Shown piece after piece: positions 26,982 through 35,758 of a stretch of DNA of 64,000 bases. The stretch comes from Rhodospirillaceae bacterium (GTDB lineage: Bacteria; Pseudomonadota; Alphaproteobacteria; UBA8366). Numbering within the stretch: position 1 is the stretch's first letter; each line of letters begins with the position of its first letter. Below the pieces are notes generated by a model. The model was not told the DNA's origin, made no database searches, and saw nothing but the letters and a program-made list of their open reading frames with translations. The stretch lies in NCBI GenBank assembly GCA_002716125.1, contig PAZH01000004.1, forward strand, positions 1 through 64,000, written 5' to 3'. The position numbers and the translations under genes are program-made.

Positions 26982-27051
26982 GGCCCCTCAAGTTAGGAGG
27001 GGCCGCACACCCAAAGACGAGAGGTGTTGAAGTCAAAAGGTGTGCGGCCCC
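26982..27051 (-). ncRNA. Leader of P1 with two mutually exclusive hairpins
   Basis: In the minus-strand transcript, GGGGCCGCACACC (27051-27039) can pair with GGTGTGCGGCCCC (27011-26999), 13 bp. The second arm also contains GGCCCCTC (27004-26997), which can instead pair with GAGGGGCC (26989-26982), 8 bp. Only one can form at a time. The structure lies between Fur-like sites and the ATG of P1, so it could be an attenuator or RNA thermometer/riboswitch-like leader, or a terminator for the fur transcript arriving from the right. Confidence 0.45.
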
Positions 27052-27111
27052 GGGAGAGAGCTATTTGACGCGTTAGTTTCAATTAAGTGGCACAGCCAGA
27101 TTATTGATAAC

Positions 27112-27168
27112 GCAAATCATTCTCAAAATATGGACCATAAACTCTGCAATTGCAACTCATTCTCAGAA
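27112..27168 (-). promoter_or_regulatory. Two Fur-box-like sites before P1
   Basis: GCAAATCATTCTCAAA at 27112-27127 and TTGCAACTCATTCTCAGAA at 27150-27168 both match the GCAAnTCATTCTCA style of Fur operators. Together they cover the probable promoter of P1. Confidence 0.65.
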
Positions 27169-27281
27169 ATATTTTTCAGAAATTTCTCAGCCCACCGGCG
27201 GGCCAAATAACATCTTATATCAATTGCTTATCCAAACTTTATTTGGCGAACGACAGACAAGCTGTTTAATTGAATAAGACG

Positions 27282-27701
27282 TTATCCATCATCCGAATCG
27301 ATTGGAACGCCATATAATTCCAACCGATGATCGACCAGCCGTAAACCATGTTTCTCGGCAATGCTGCGCTGAAGTGCTTCAATCTCATCATTGGTGAACT
27401 CGATGACTTCGCGCGTTTTTACATTTATGAGATGGTCATGATGGTCGTCGGAAGCCTCCTCGTACCGCGACCGGCCATCTCCGAAATCATGTTTCTCCAG
27501 AATTCCCGCTTCTTCGAACAAACGGACCGTCCGATAGACCGTAGCCACCGATACACTGGAATCAATTTCGATCGCGCGCTTATGAACTTCCTCGACATCC
27601 GGATGGTCATCGGAATCAGATAGGACGCGCGCGATGACACGTCGTTGAGCGGTCATCTTCATGCGTCTCTCGCCGCAGAGTTTCTCTATTCGAGATATCA
27701 T
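27282..27701 (-). CDS. fur: Fur family ferric uptake regulator
   Basis: This 139-residue regulator has a winged-helix domain (RMKMTAQRRVIARVLSDSDDHPD, SVATVYRTVRLFEEAGI) and the metal site HHDHLINVKTREVIEFTNDE. The CxxC structural-zinc motif of E. coli Fur is absent, as is usual in alphaproteobacterial Fur proteins. Its position in the middle of the iron island suggests it is a private regulator of the island promoters, but it could also be Mur- or Irr-like. The upstream intergenic region shows no clear Fur box of its own. Confidence 0.92.
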   Translation of the reverse strand: MISRIEKLCGERRMKMTAQRRVIARVLSDSDDHPDVEEVHKRAIEIDSSVSVATVYRTVRLFEEAGILEKHDFGDGRSRYEEASDDHHDHLINVKTREVIEFTNDEIEALQRSIAEKHGLRLVDHRLELYGVPIDSDDG

Positions 27702-27783
27702 TGCTGGTCTCCCAATATGCCCCCGCGTCCGTTTCCGATCCTACTAGAAATCTTCAATGTCCGAAAGCCGAAGTCAGTGATCA

Positions 27784-28911
27784 TTAGTATTCTCTTTGTG
27801 CAAATTCAGAAAAGTGATTGTCCCAAGCGTAACCACTCTTTCGAATAACTTTCATGTCATAGGCGAACCGCTCGCGACTTGCGCGCCGAAATTTCCCATC
27901 GCTTCCTGCAATCAGGAAGCTGCCCGGCTCATCGGCCGGCGACACACTGGAAGAATCAGGTGCAGCAACACTGCCGACCAATTCCGCAGTAGAGACGTCC
28001 CAGACAACCGTTAAACCGCCCCGCGGACAGGTGACGGCCACATATCGACCCGTCCCGTCAAAACGGATGCTGCCGGTATAATGGCGCATCGCAGTCTCGA
28101 TGGTCTCGGGTGCTCTCAGAAACTGCAAAAGTCCATCCGGTGAGACGAAGGCCGCAAGCGGCCAATTGCGCGTTCGGCCTCCTTCATTTTGCATCGCCAG
28201 GGCAACCACGTTCTGGTGGTTAATATCGAGATGCCGTATGAAGAGCTGGCGGTTCACCTCTTTGAAGCGAATCTGATTCGTCAAAACACCGGTCTCGATC
28301 TTCAATATCGAAAAGTTCGGCCGCATTTCCGCAAGGTTAAGTTTCGCTCGCCCATAGTCCGGATGTGTTCGAATCCCGCCATTGGCAACTGCTAAATGTT
28401 TGCCGTCCCGCATGAGACGAATCTCATGCGGCCCTATGCCCCCACTGTCGAACTCGCCGATCCGGCGATAGTTATCATTCGCATCGTATACACCGATAAT
28501 CCCTTTGGCGTTATCGTAGTCGTTTTCGCTCGCGAACAAGAGCGCGCCGTCCTCAGAAAAACACCCATGACCGTAAAAATGCCGCTGCTTATTGGAATGA
28601 ATGGTCCGTCCAATATTCAAATCCCAGCCTCCCAGCACCATCGCGTACGTTCCGGGACGGCGGGCGAATACCACAAATTCCGGTTGGTTGGGGCGCAAGG
28701 CAAACCCATGCCCGCGCGCAGGTAACTCGGCCGACGCGAGAACGCCGCCATCCTTATCCAAGAGCGCCGCGATGAAGTTCTCGTCTGGCGCTCGCGCGGA
28801 ACCCAGAAATCGTGCCCTGCCCTCTGTGTGACCAAGCGCCCATCTCGGAACAGTCAATGCGACAAGGGTGCCGCCGGCACCCACTAGAACTTCGCGTCTA
28901 TTCAGCGTCAT
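27784..28911 (-). CDS. DUF1513 (beta-propeller-like) periplasmic protein
   Basis: This 375-residue protein starts with a twin-arginine-like signal (LNRREVLVGAGGTLVALTVP) and continues as a DUF1513 protein (FVVFARRPGTYAMVLGG, HFYGHGCFSEDGALLFASEN, GIGPHEIRLMRDGKHLAVANGG). DUF1513 genes nearly always follow imelysins and di-haem oxidoreductases in iron-uptake operons, and the same order is seen here. The reaction is unknown. Its start lies directly at the stop of the second imelysin, so translation is coupled. Confidence 0.9.
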   Translation of the reverse strand: MTLNRREVLVGAGGTLVALTVPRWALGHTEGRARFLGSARAPDENFIAALLDKDGGVLASAELPARGHGFALRPNQPEFVVFARRPGTYAMVLGGWDLNIGRTIHSNKQRHFYGHGCFSEDGALLFASENDYDNAKGIIGVYDANDNYRRIGEFDSGGIGPHEIRLMRDGKHLAVANGGIRTHPDYGRAKLNLAEMRPNFSILKIETGVLTNQIRFKEVNRQLFIRHLDINHQNVVALAMQNEGGRTRNWPLAAFVSPDGLLQFLRAPETIETAMRHYTGSIRFDGTGRYVAVTCPRGGLTVVWDVSTAELVGSVAAPDSSSVSPADEPGSFLIAGSDGKFRRASRERFAYDMKVIRKSGYAWDNHFSEFAQREY

Positions 28912-29988
28912 TCAGTCACCGTCGAGTGAATTAAAGCCGACCACGAGCCCGAGCGTTTGCGCGATCGGTCCTGATGTCATGCGTACAAGTTGCTCGATCT
29001 CCCCATGCAGGTGGTCGAGTTTCACCCAAATGGCCTCTTCGCTAATCGATTTGTGCAGAGGCGCTGGAAGCTCCGCAAGAATGTGCCCGACACGTCGCAA
29101 TCGCTCGCCGACTTCATCCGCAAGTGCATTCGCATGAACCGCACGCAATTGCGCTTCCAATCCAGCTTCCCTGGAATAAATTTTCTGAAGCGTTTCCAGA
29201 TTGATTCGAATGTTTCTCTTCGACCTTCCACTTCGCCAATTTTCTAGTCTATTTGTTCGAATTTTAGCGAGAGATTTACCTAGAGGCCGGCGCAGCTTTA
29301 AGCGGGCGATACGCTCAAGACTGCCGCCAAATAAACCCAGGACGTCGTTAGCCGCGTCGCGATGTTTACGGTAGAGCGGATTGTGAGGTCTCGGTTCTAG
29401 AATTGTTTGTTTAAACCCTTCGGGTCCGCGCCATTCCAGAATTATGTCGCCAACCATGCCAAGTTGGAATCCCGCAATCGCGGTAGCGATACGACATCTA
29501 TACGGATCGACCTGACGGCTTACCGAAAGCGTGGATGGATCGAAGATAAATCGCTCAAAAGCGGCAAGGCTGTGAATCGCAACGCTCCGCTTCGCTATTT
29601 TCTTTGCATCCGTAAGGTCCGGCGGGCGGCTCCGAAAAACCTTGCGTAAATAGCGCTCTGTGCTGCCGACCCGCCCCGGCCAAAAATGGATTCTCGAGAA
29701 CCGGCCTTTGCGCACCAATGGACCGATCGTAAATATCTGAGCTACCTGCCAAGCGTCCATTACACGGTGAAATGCTTCGTCAACGCGCCGTCGGTTCTCC
29801 TCCGTCTGAGAAGTGCAAAATTTAGACGCTGCCGGCGCCAATCGTTTTATACTTTCCGACAGCGCCTCTAGAGAGGGAAATGCGAGACCAACCACGACCG
29901 ATTTCGCCAAACGCGCATAACTTTCCTCAGCGAATGATGACGTGCCGAGAAAAACAACAAAACAGATTGCGAGGAGAACTCTCTTCAT
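28912..29988 (-). CDS. Imelysin family protein (second copy)
   Basis: The 358-residue exported protein has a signal peptide (MKRVLLAICFVVFLGTSSFA) and an imelysin/M75-type helical bundle (AWQVAQIFTIGPLV, IHFWPGRVGSTERYL, AIHSLAAFERFIFD). The classic GxHxxE motif is here IHSLAAFE. Imelysins are iron-regulated periplasmic or outer-membrane proteins needed for iron uptake. I prefer the ATG at 29988 over the GTG at 29997 because of the signal peptide. It sits between the di-haem oxidoreductase and DUF1513 genes. Confidence 0.88.
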   Translation of the reverse strand: MKRVLLAICFVVFLGTSSFAEESYARLAKSVVVGLAFPSLEALSESIKRLAPAASKFCTSQTEENRRRVDEAFHRVMDAWQVAQIFTIGPLVRKGRFSRIHFWPGRVGSTERYLRKVFRSRPPDLTDAKKIAKRSVAIHSLAAFERFIFDPSTLSVSRQVDPYRCRIATAIAGFQLGMVGDIILEWRGPEGFKQTILEPRPHNPLYRKHRDAANDVLGLFGGSLERIARLKLRRPLGKSLAKIRTNRLENWRSGRSKRNIRINLETLQKIYSREAGLEAQLRAVHANALADEVGERLRRVGHILAELPAPLHKSISEEAIWVKLDHLHGEIEQLVRMTSGPIAQTLGLVVGFNSLDGD

Positions 29989-29998
29989 GGTCCGCACT

Positions 29999-31477
29999 TT
30001 ATAAAGAGTTCAAGAAGGCCAATAGGTAATTCCGATCTTCAGCGGGCATCTTGGCAAAGGTGTCGCGCGATTTCTTCGCCTCTCCGCCATGCCAAAGAAT
30101 TGCTTCGGTTAGATTACGTGCCCGTCCATCATGCAGAAATTGCGTATGTCCGTTGACGGTTTTCGTCAGGCCAATCCCCCAAAGCGGTGGGGTGCGCCAT
30201 TCCCTGCCCGTCGCACGGCCTTCAGGACGGTGATCCGCCAACCCCTCCCCCATATCGTGAAGGAGCAGGTCGGTGTAAGGCCAAATGAGTTGGCCCGCCA
30301 AGGCTTCGGTTTCGTAGTCGCGCCGGGTGGCAAATTTGGGTGTATGACAACTGATGCAGCCGCTGGCGTAAAACAACTCCTTGCCGCGCAACACTTGGGG
30401 CGAGTCGACATTCCGCCGCTCCGGCACCGCCAATGTCCGTGTGTAGAACAGTATCAAATCCATGATTTGAGCGGTGGCTTCGAGCTTCTCCGGATTTCCT
30501 TCTGTCCCGTGAGGGGCCGATCGGCATTTAGTTTGTTTGGTTGTGCAATCGCCCCAAGGTTCCGGACGGATCGGATTTGAAATACCGATATCGCCCGACA
30601 TGGCGCCGGCGTTCTGCTCAGCTAGGCTCGGTTGGCCCGCCTTCCAGCCGAACCGGCCCAGCACTAACTGGTCCTCGACTGAACTCCATACTCTATTCGC
30701 TTTCCCGGAAATTCCGTCGCCGTCGCTATCCTCTGGATCAGCCTTGGCAAGTATGTCTTTCTCCGCAATCGCTTCCAGTAGCCCCAACCCAATCATTGGG
30801 GGAGCGACCCGCGGACTCAGCATGGCGTCGCGGTGCAACGGGCCATGTGCAAGGTCATCGATTTGGTAGGTCGGCTTGCGCAAACTGACCTTGTACCCGC
30901 CGGGTAAATCGATCGCCTCTTCTTCATAGGTAACCGTAATTCGGCCTTCAGCTGCAAAACCAGGAACCGCGAGATCTTGAAGTTGGCCTCCATATGTCGG
31001 CTCCGCAATAACACTTTTCCTGCCGCTTGTAATCAGGTGTCTTTGCGCTTCGTTGCTCGGCGGAATAGACAAGCGCAAAAGCATGGAAATGGCATTGTCC
31101 TCGGCATTTGCCGGAGGGTGTCCGCGGCCGTCTTTTAAGTGACAACGCTGGCAAGCACGGGCGTTGAAAACAGGGCCGAGTCCATCGGAACTCTTCGTCG
31201 ATGCGGGAGCCGTGACCCAAAGCCTCCGGAAAAGACCATTGCCGACAAAAAAAGGCGATCGATCTTCAAAGGACAAATTTGACGCAGGTTGAGAAAAGGC
31301 GTCTCGATCGAACCGTTTCCGATTTGTCGTGGTTCCTCCAGAAAGCGATTCCCATTTCTCCGACTGCTCGAATGACGAAGTCGGCGCCAAAATGGCCGCC
31401 CGACGATGCGGGCTCATCGCGATCGTCGCCAGTGCGGCAATTACAAGCAGCGGGATTATGATCGCCGCTGAACGCAT
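29999..31477 (-). CDS. Di-haem oxidoreductase family protein (DHOR, c-type cytochrome)
   Basis: This 492-residue protein has an N-terminal hydrophobic signal or anchor (AAIIIPLLVIAALATIA) and two CxxCH haem motifs (CQRCH and CISCH), with GLGPVFNARACQRCHLKDGR typical of PF06537/COG3488. It may act on iron redox state in the periplasm together with the imelysins. The ATG at 31477 is 2 bp after the stop of P2, giving tight coupling; a longer frame to 31639 overlaps P2 and is not used. Confidence 0.92.
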   Translation of the reverse strand: MRSAAIIIPLLVIAALATIAMSPHRRAAILAPTSSFEQSEKWESLSGGTTTNRKRFDRDAFSQPASNLSFEDRSPFFVGNGLFRRLWVTAPASTKSSDGLGPVFNARACQRCHLKDGRGHPPANAEDNAISMLLRLSIPPSNEAQRHLITSGRKSVIAEPTYGGQLQDLAVPGFAAEGRITVTYEEEAIDLPGGYKVSLRKPTYQIDDLAHGPLHRDAMLSPRVAPPMIGLGLLEAIAEKDILAKADPEDSDGDGISGKANRVWSSVEDQLVLGRFGWKAGQPSLAEQNAGAMSGDIGISNPIRPEPWGDCTTKQTKCRSAPHGTEGNPEKLEATAQIMDLILFYTRTLAVPERRNVDSPQVLRGKELFYASGCISCHTPKFATRRDYETEALAGQLIWPYTDLLLHDMGEGLADHRPEGRATGREWRTPPLWGIGLTKTVNGHTQFLHDGRARNLTEAILWHGGEAKKSRDTFAKMPAEDRNYLLAFLNSL

Positions 31478-31479
31478 TC

Positions 31480-31986
31480 TTAGTGAATGCTGGGTAAGGG
31501 TGAAATAGGCGCACTCGAATGTTCGCCGCCGACCGAAAACCATTGTCGCGCTCGAATGTGGAGACCGTTTTCCCTGAGCAGCATAGCAAATTCTTGAAAT
31601 TCGCGCCCAGCAACATCGACCATCACGGGCTGAAACCAATCGGACAATATTAGGCGAGCATTCTCGTCTTCGCCGGTTTGGAACTCGGCGATGATTCCAA
31701 GAACGGTGTGCTCATGACCGGTGATGCCTTTGCAGCAAGTGCAATGAAATCCGATATCCCGGGTCGCACAAGTGGAAAGACGAGTCATGACGCGATCGAG
31801 CATCAAATACCCCTCTTCCATATTCGCCGCGCGGAAGCCATTTCTTAGGTTCAGATGTAAAGTGGGGCCGAAGTGTTGGCTCTTGACCCATAGACGGGCG
31901 GCCCAAAGAACGAATTGTTCGCTGAGAGGCAGGTCTACATGTTCTGTCTTCGAAGGACTATCGCCCGCTTCCGGCGCATGATGCAT
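31480..31986 (-). CDS. Small hypothetical protein P2 (island paralogue family)
   Basis: This 168-residue protein aligns without gaps to P4 over its core: SEQ at 22-24, Trp28, Arg31, Trp33, Glu92, Gln103 and Trp117 are at identical positions. A CTCC cluster (Cys82, 84, 85) after His81 could bind a metal or iron-sulfur centre. No signal peptide is seen although its neighbours are exported, so it probably acts in the cytoplasm. It sits in the operon between the first imelysin and the di-haem oxidoreductase. The function is unknown. Confidence 0.72.
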   Translation of the reverse strand: MHHAPEAGDSPSKTEHVDLPLSEQFVLWAARLWVKSQHFGPTLHLNLRNGFRAANMEEGYLMLDRVMTRLSTCATRDIGFHCTCCKGITGHEHTVLGIIAEFQTGEDENARLILSDWFQPVMVDVAGREFQEFAMLLRENGLHIRARQWFSVGGEHSSAPISPLPSIH

Positions 31987-32023
31987 TTCACGATTTCCGA
32001 GTGAGATAATTGTACAGAGAAAA

Positions 32024-32074
32024 CGCGGGCCACTGGGTTGGCCGGTGGGAGTTGATCCGCGCCAGCGGCCCGCG
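32024..32074 (-). terminator. Intercistronic hairpin between imelysin and P2
   Basis: A 13-bp inverted repeat with one mismatch (CGCGGGCCACTGG at 32024-32036 and CCAGCGGCCCGCG at 32062-32074) lies in the 112-bp gap of the operon. There is no clear U-tract, so it may slow RNA decay or partly attenuate rather than end transcription. Confidence 0.5.
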
Positions 32075-32098
32075 CTTCGTTCGCCGTCTTAGGAGGGT

Positions 32099-33379
32099 CT
32101 ACTGAAAGACGGCTTTCGGGTTATCCAAACTATCCGACCCTTCAAAAGCGACGGATTTCAGACCAAGCGCCGATACGGCTTTCTCGATGGTCTTGGTTTG
32201 GGCAACTAAGGCATCGATAGCGCGCTGCACGCGGGCGTTACCTTGTTCATTGCCCTCACCTAGCATCTGGTCGTAAGCCTCGCCGTCTTCCGCTGCCTGC
32301 ACCAAAGCGGTCATCGCAGCCATCGTGCCATCTAGCTTGGCGACCATTTCAGTGTGGAGCTTTGGCGATTTCGCCTTGAGTAGATCAGCAAGCGAGGCCC
32401 CTTGTACGACACGTCCGTCAGTTCGGTTATAGCGGCCGAAATAGACGTTTCGAATTCCCTTAGCGTCGTAGTAGTGGGAATTATGTGTATTGTCGCTGAA
32501 GCAGTCGTGCTCTTCTTCCGGGTCGTGCAACAAAAGACCGAGCTTCATGCGCTCGCCCGCCAGCTCGCCATAAGAGAGGCTGCCCATTCCGGTGACAATT
32601 GCGATGAGGCCGTTTTCGCCTGCACCGACGACCGCTTTTCGCGCATCCCCTCCCGGCGCCCAGGCCTTCACGATATCACGCAAGTCGTCGATCAAGAGGT
32701 CCGTCGCCGCCAAGAGATAAGCGACACGCCGATCGCAATTTCCGCCCGTACAATTATTGGCGTCGAAATCGGTATGGGGACGATTGCCGGCCCCCGGTCC
32801 TGTTCCGTTTAGATCCTGTCCCCAAAGAAGGAACTCGATCGCATGGTATCCGGTCGCTACGTTCGCTTCGACCTCTTCTGCTTCATGCAGAGTATCGGCT
32901 AAGAGGCGCTTGCTGATTTGAGTGGCGTCGACGGGCTTCCCAGCAACCGTCAGCTTGGCGTTGGCGACGACATTGGCGGCGTATAGCCGGTTCTCCTCGG
33001 AGGTTTCGCCATAGGCGCCGCGGTCAACGTAGTCGATCAAACCTTCGTCGAGCGGCCAGGCATTTACCTTACCCTCCCAATCGTCGACTGCTTTGTTACC
33101 GAAGCGATAGACCTCGGTTTGTTGATAGGGTACCCGCGCCGCAAGCCATGCGCCGCGGGCAGCCGCCAATGTCTCGACACTTGGCCCGGCCACCAATGCC
33201 GCAATGGCATCACGGAGTGTTTGCGCCGTACTGAGCGAATCTTCATACCCGGCATGCGCAATATCGGCATAGTTTTTTAGAACGGCGTTCACGTCAGCAG
33301 AAACGGGCGCCGACACAGTCAGACACAATGCCGCAACGCCGAGCCCGACCATTGGGCGCTTAAACATTTTCACAATCAT
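32099..33379 (-). CDS. Imelysin family iron-regulated protein (IrpA-like)
   Basis: This 426-residue exported protein has a signal peptide (to about residue 28, ending PVSA) and the imelysin hallmark GYHAIE (GxHxxE, residues 177-182) followed by FLLWGQDLNG. A second helical repeat contains LSYGELAGERMKLGLLLHDPEEEHDCFSDN. IrpA-type proteins are induced by iron limitation and needed for iron uptake; they are predicted to bind iron or haem-like ligands. It follows the LbtU-type porin by 32 bp in the same operon. Confidence 0.93.
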   Translation of the reverse strand: MIVKMFKRPMVGLGVAALCLTVSAPVSADVNAVLKNYADIAHAGYEDSLSTAQTLRDAIAALVAGPSVETLAAARGAWLAARVPYQQTEVYRFGNKAVDDWEGKVNAWPLDEGLIDYVDRGAYGETSEENRLYAANVVANAKLTVAGKPVDATQISKRLLADTLHEAEEVEANVATGYHAIEFLLWGQDLNGTGPGAGNRPHTDFDANNCTGGNCDRRVAYLLAATDLLIDDLRDIVKAWAPGGDARKAVVGAGENGLIAIVTGMGSLSYGELAGERMKLGLLLHDPEEEHDCFSDNTHNSHYYDAKGIRNVYFGRYNRTDGRVVQGASLADLLKAKSPKLHTEMVAKLDGTMAAMTALVQAAEDGEAYDQMLGEGNEQGNARVQRAIDALVAQTKTIEKAVSALGLKSVAFEGSDSLDNPKAVFQ

Positions 33380-33411
33380 TTTCTCTGTTCCCTTTTCTTC
33401 CGATGCCGCTT

Positions 33412-34608
33412 CTAAAATTCGACGGCAAGCTGGAGGGTTGCAGTATGGCTGTCTTCTCCGGTCCCGCCATCGCCGGTCCCATAGTCTTCGTCATGAAGGT
33501 ATTCGGCAGCAAGCGACGCACCCGCGACCACCTCCATGGAAACAGTGCCGCCGAACCGGGTTTCCGGTTGGCCAAGGGCCAGGGCTTCATCCGTCCCTTG
33601 ATAGGTGAGCGCAAAGGTAACATCCCGTTTCAGAATCTGAGCGGTGTAGTTTGCCTCCAAATACCAGGCCTCCGGCTGCGCGCCATTGCCGTTAAAGGCA
33701 AGCTGTCCCGAGTTAAACGCTTCCGTCGCCGTCGTATAACCGCCGATCAGTGCGAAGTTATTGAAGGACACCGAAGCGTGCGCGGCGACGCCGCCAATAT
33801 ATCGGCTTAACGCCCCTGCATTACCGCCAAGTGTATCCGTAATCGTATCGGAATCACTTATGCTATTGATGTAACCGATCCCAAGATTATAGCCGGCGCC
33901 GGCCGCCTCGCCTTCGTATCCGGCGAACAATCCGAATTGATCGACCTTGTTGCCCCCGCCTGCGCGTTGCGTATCGCCATTGTAAACGTAGCCCTGGGCG
34001 GTGAACCCGACCATGTTGACGCCGACAAGCACATTCGCCTCTTTCGTCTCGCCCAACGTATAGGACAAAGGATCGGTCACCATGCCGGTTTCATCGCTCG
34101 AGAAGGGCACCGCATATTGGCCTGCTTGCAAGAAAAGCGGCGTGAATTTGTCGTTCGCGATCGTCACCCACGCCTCGTCTAAGTTCACGTTGGTGCTGCC
34201 GTCCTCAATATTGAGCTGAACATGTGTACTCACCCAATTGGTTGGTTGCGCGTCCAGGAAAAATTCGACTTTCGCAAGTGTGAGGTCCGTACTGTCCGCC
34301 CCGGCGAATGAGCTTGTGCTCGACGCCTCGACCTCAAGCACGCCGCCAATTTGGATTTTACTCAAAAATCCTTCGTCAGGCGCCTTGGATTTCGCTGCCT
34401 CGGCGGCGGCAATTGCCTTATCGGATTGAGTCTGCGTCTTCGTCAGCATTTGTTGCAGTTCTTCGATCTGACGCTGTTGTTTCTGGATCAGTTTGAGCAA
34501 TTGCTCCGGTGACGGAGAACCGCTATCCGCGTATGCCTGGCTCGCGCCAAAGGTAATAAAAGCCGCGAGCGCAAATACGCTTCCCTTCATTTGAAGTTTC
34601 CCAGACAT
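33412..34608 (-). CDS. LbtU-type siderophore porin
   Basis: This 398-residue outer-membrane protein has a signal peptide, a short coiled coil (EQLLKLIQKQQRQIEELQQ) and a 16- or so-stranded porin barrel ending in Phe. The blocks DLTLAKVEFFLDAQPTNWVS, LDEAWVTIANDK and DETGMVTDPLSYTLGETKE match the LbtU family, named for the TonB-independent legiobactin receptor of Legionella. ATG 34608 is preceded by AAGGAG. It is the first gene of the iron operon and has a Fur-box-like site upstream. The ligand is unknown. Confidence 0.85.
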   Translation of the reverse strand: MSGKLQMKGSVFALAAFITFGASQAYADSGSPSPEQLLKLIQKQQRQIEELQQMLTKTQTQSDKAIAAAEAAKSKAPDEGFLSKIQIGGVLEVEASSTSSFAGADSTDLTLAKVEFFLDAQPTNWVSTHVQLNIEDGSTNVNLDEAWVTIANDKFTPLFLQAGQYAVPFSSDETGMVTDPLSYTLGETKEANVLVGVNMVGFTAQGYVYNGDTQRAGGGNKVDQFGLFAGYEGEAAGAGYNLGIGYINSISDSDTITDTLGGNAGALSRYIGGVAAHASVSFNNFALIGGYTTATEAFNSGQLAFNGNGAQPEAWYLEANYTAQILKRDVTFALTYQGTDEALALGQPETRFGGTVSMEVVAGASLAAEYLHDEDYGTGDGGTGEDSHTATLQLAVEF

Positions 34609-34650
34609 CTCTCGTTCTCCTTTTCTCCGCAACCGGAGTTGACAGCGTAT

Positions 34651-34673
34651 TTGAGATTGAGAACCATTCGCAA
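34651..34673 (-). promoter_or_regulatory. Fur-box-like operator before the LbtU-type porin
   Basis: The minus strand reads TTGCGAATGGTTCTCAATC followed by TCAA, a good match to Fur operators. It lies 43-65 bp upstream of the porin start and should control the six-gene operon down to DUF1513. Confidence 0.7.
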
Positions 34674-34772
34674 TAAAGCATTTTGTTGTTTTATTTGCAA
34701 GTGACAATGCGTCGCACTCGCATTTCTATTCCGAAATAGCCGCCGCTGTAGCGCTACATCAAAGCTGAAAAG

Positions 34773-35711
34773 TTACGCGGCCTTCGCCACGAAATGCCCT
34801 GGAGCGACTTCCTCGTGCGTTACAATTTCCGGAACATAATTCAAATCCTTCGTCGCGCTCGGAATTTCATCCGGCTCCAGAGATCGTTCCGTCCTCCGCA
34901 GCCTTGGATCCGCGACAGGTACAGCCGATAGAAGCTTTTTCGTATAAGGGTGGGTTGGATTCTCGAAGATATCTTTTCGCGACCCGATCTCGACAATTTG
35001 CCCCAAATACATCACTGCGACGCGATGGCTGATCCGCTCGACGGTCGCCATGTCGTGGCTGATAAACAGGAACGAAAGATTCAGTTCTTCCTGTAGATCC
35101 ATAAGTAGATTGATGACCTGCGCTTTGATTGTGACGTCCAATGCGGACACCGCTTCGTCGCAAATAATCAATTTCGGGTTCAATGCGAGCGCGCGCGCAA
35201 TCGAGATTCGTTGGCGCTGCCCGCCGCTGAATTCATGAGGATACCTTTTCCCGAATTCCGGCGGCAGATTCACTTTCTGCAAGAGGTCGACGATTCGACT
35301 ATCGATTTCCGACGGTTCGATAAGCTTGTGGACGCGGATCGGCTCGGCAAGCGTATCCGAGATCGACATCCTCGGATTTAGGGAAGAATACGGATCTTGG
35401 AAGATCATTTGGACGCTCTGCGAAAATTTGCGGCGCTCATCTTGCGACAAATTCGTTATCGGTTTGCCTTCGAAATTGATCTCTCCGCTGGTCGCCTTTT
35501 CTAGGCCGATAATCGTGCGCCCGGTCGTTGTTTTTCCGCATCCGCTCTCTCCGACCAGACTCAATGTCTCGCCCGGCCGTATTCCGAATGTGACGTTTTC
35601 AACCGCGTGGACGCGGGCGATTGGTCGCGCGATAATTCCATCCGTAATCGAGAAATAGGTAGTCAGGTTTTTTACGTCCAAGAGATATTCTTGATCCTGG
35701 GCTTCAGTCAT
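34773..35711 (-). CDS. Dpp/Opp-type ABC transporter ATPase (DppF-like)
   Basis: This 312-residue ATPase has Walker A GESGCGKTT, signature FSGGQRQRISIARAL, Walker B LIICDEAVSALD and the C-terminal oligopeptide-ATPase extension (HPYTKKLLSAVPVADP). It would energise a peptide/nickel-type importer. Unusually, neither permease nor binding protein is nearby. It follows the other ATPase by 47 bp with its own AAAGGA ribosome site. It may work with permeases elsewhere, perhaps for siderophore or haem-peptide uptake (inference from the iron context). Confidence 0.92.
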   Translation of the reverse strand: MTEAQDQEYLLDVKNLTTYFSITDGIIARPIARVHAVENVTFGIRPGETLSLVGESGCGKTTTGRTIIGLEKATSGEINFEGKPITNLSQDERRKFSQSVQMIFQDPYSSLNPRMSISDTLAEPIRVHKLIEPSEIDSRIVDLLQKVNLPPEFGKRYPHEFSGGQRQRISIARALALNPKLIICDEAVSALDVTIKAQVINLLMDLQEELNLSFLFISHDMATVERISHRVAVMYLGQIVEIGSRKDIFENPTHPYTKKLLSAVPVADPRLRRTERSLEPDEIPSATKDLNYVPEIVTHEEVAPGHFVAKAA

Positions 35712-35758
35712 ATTCTTAAGTCCTTTTTATCCTCACTCGACACTTTGGTCGTGCGAAA

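Noticed and set aside
31478-31639. Longer N-terminus for the di-haem oxidoreductase
   Set aside because: It would overlap P2 and place extra sequence before the signal segment; ATG 31477 directly follows the P2 stop.
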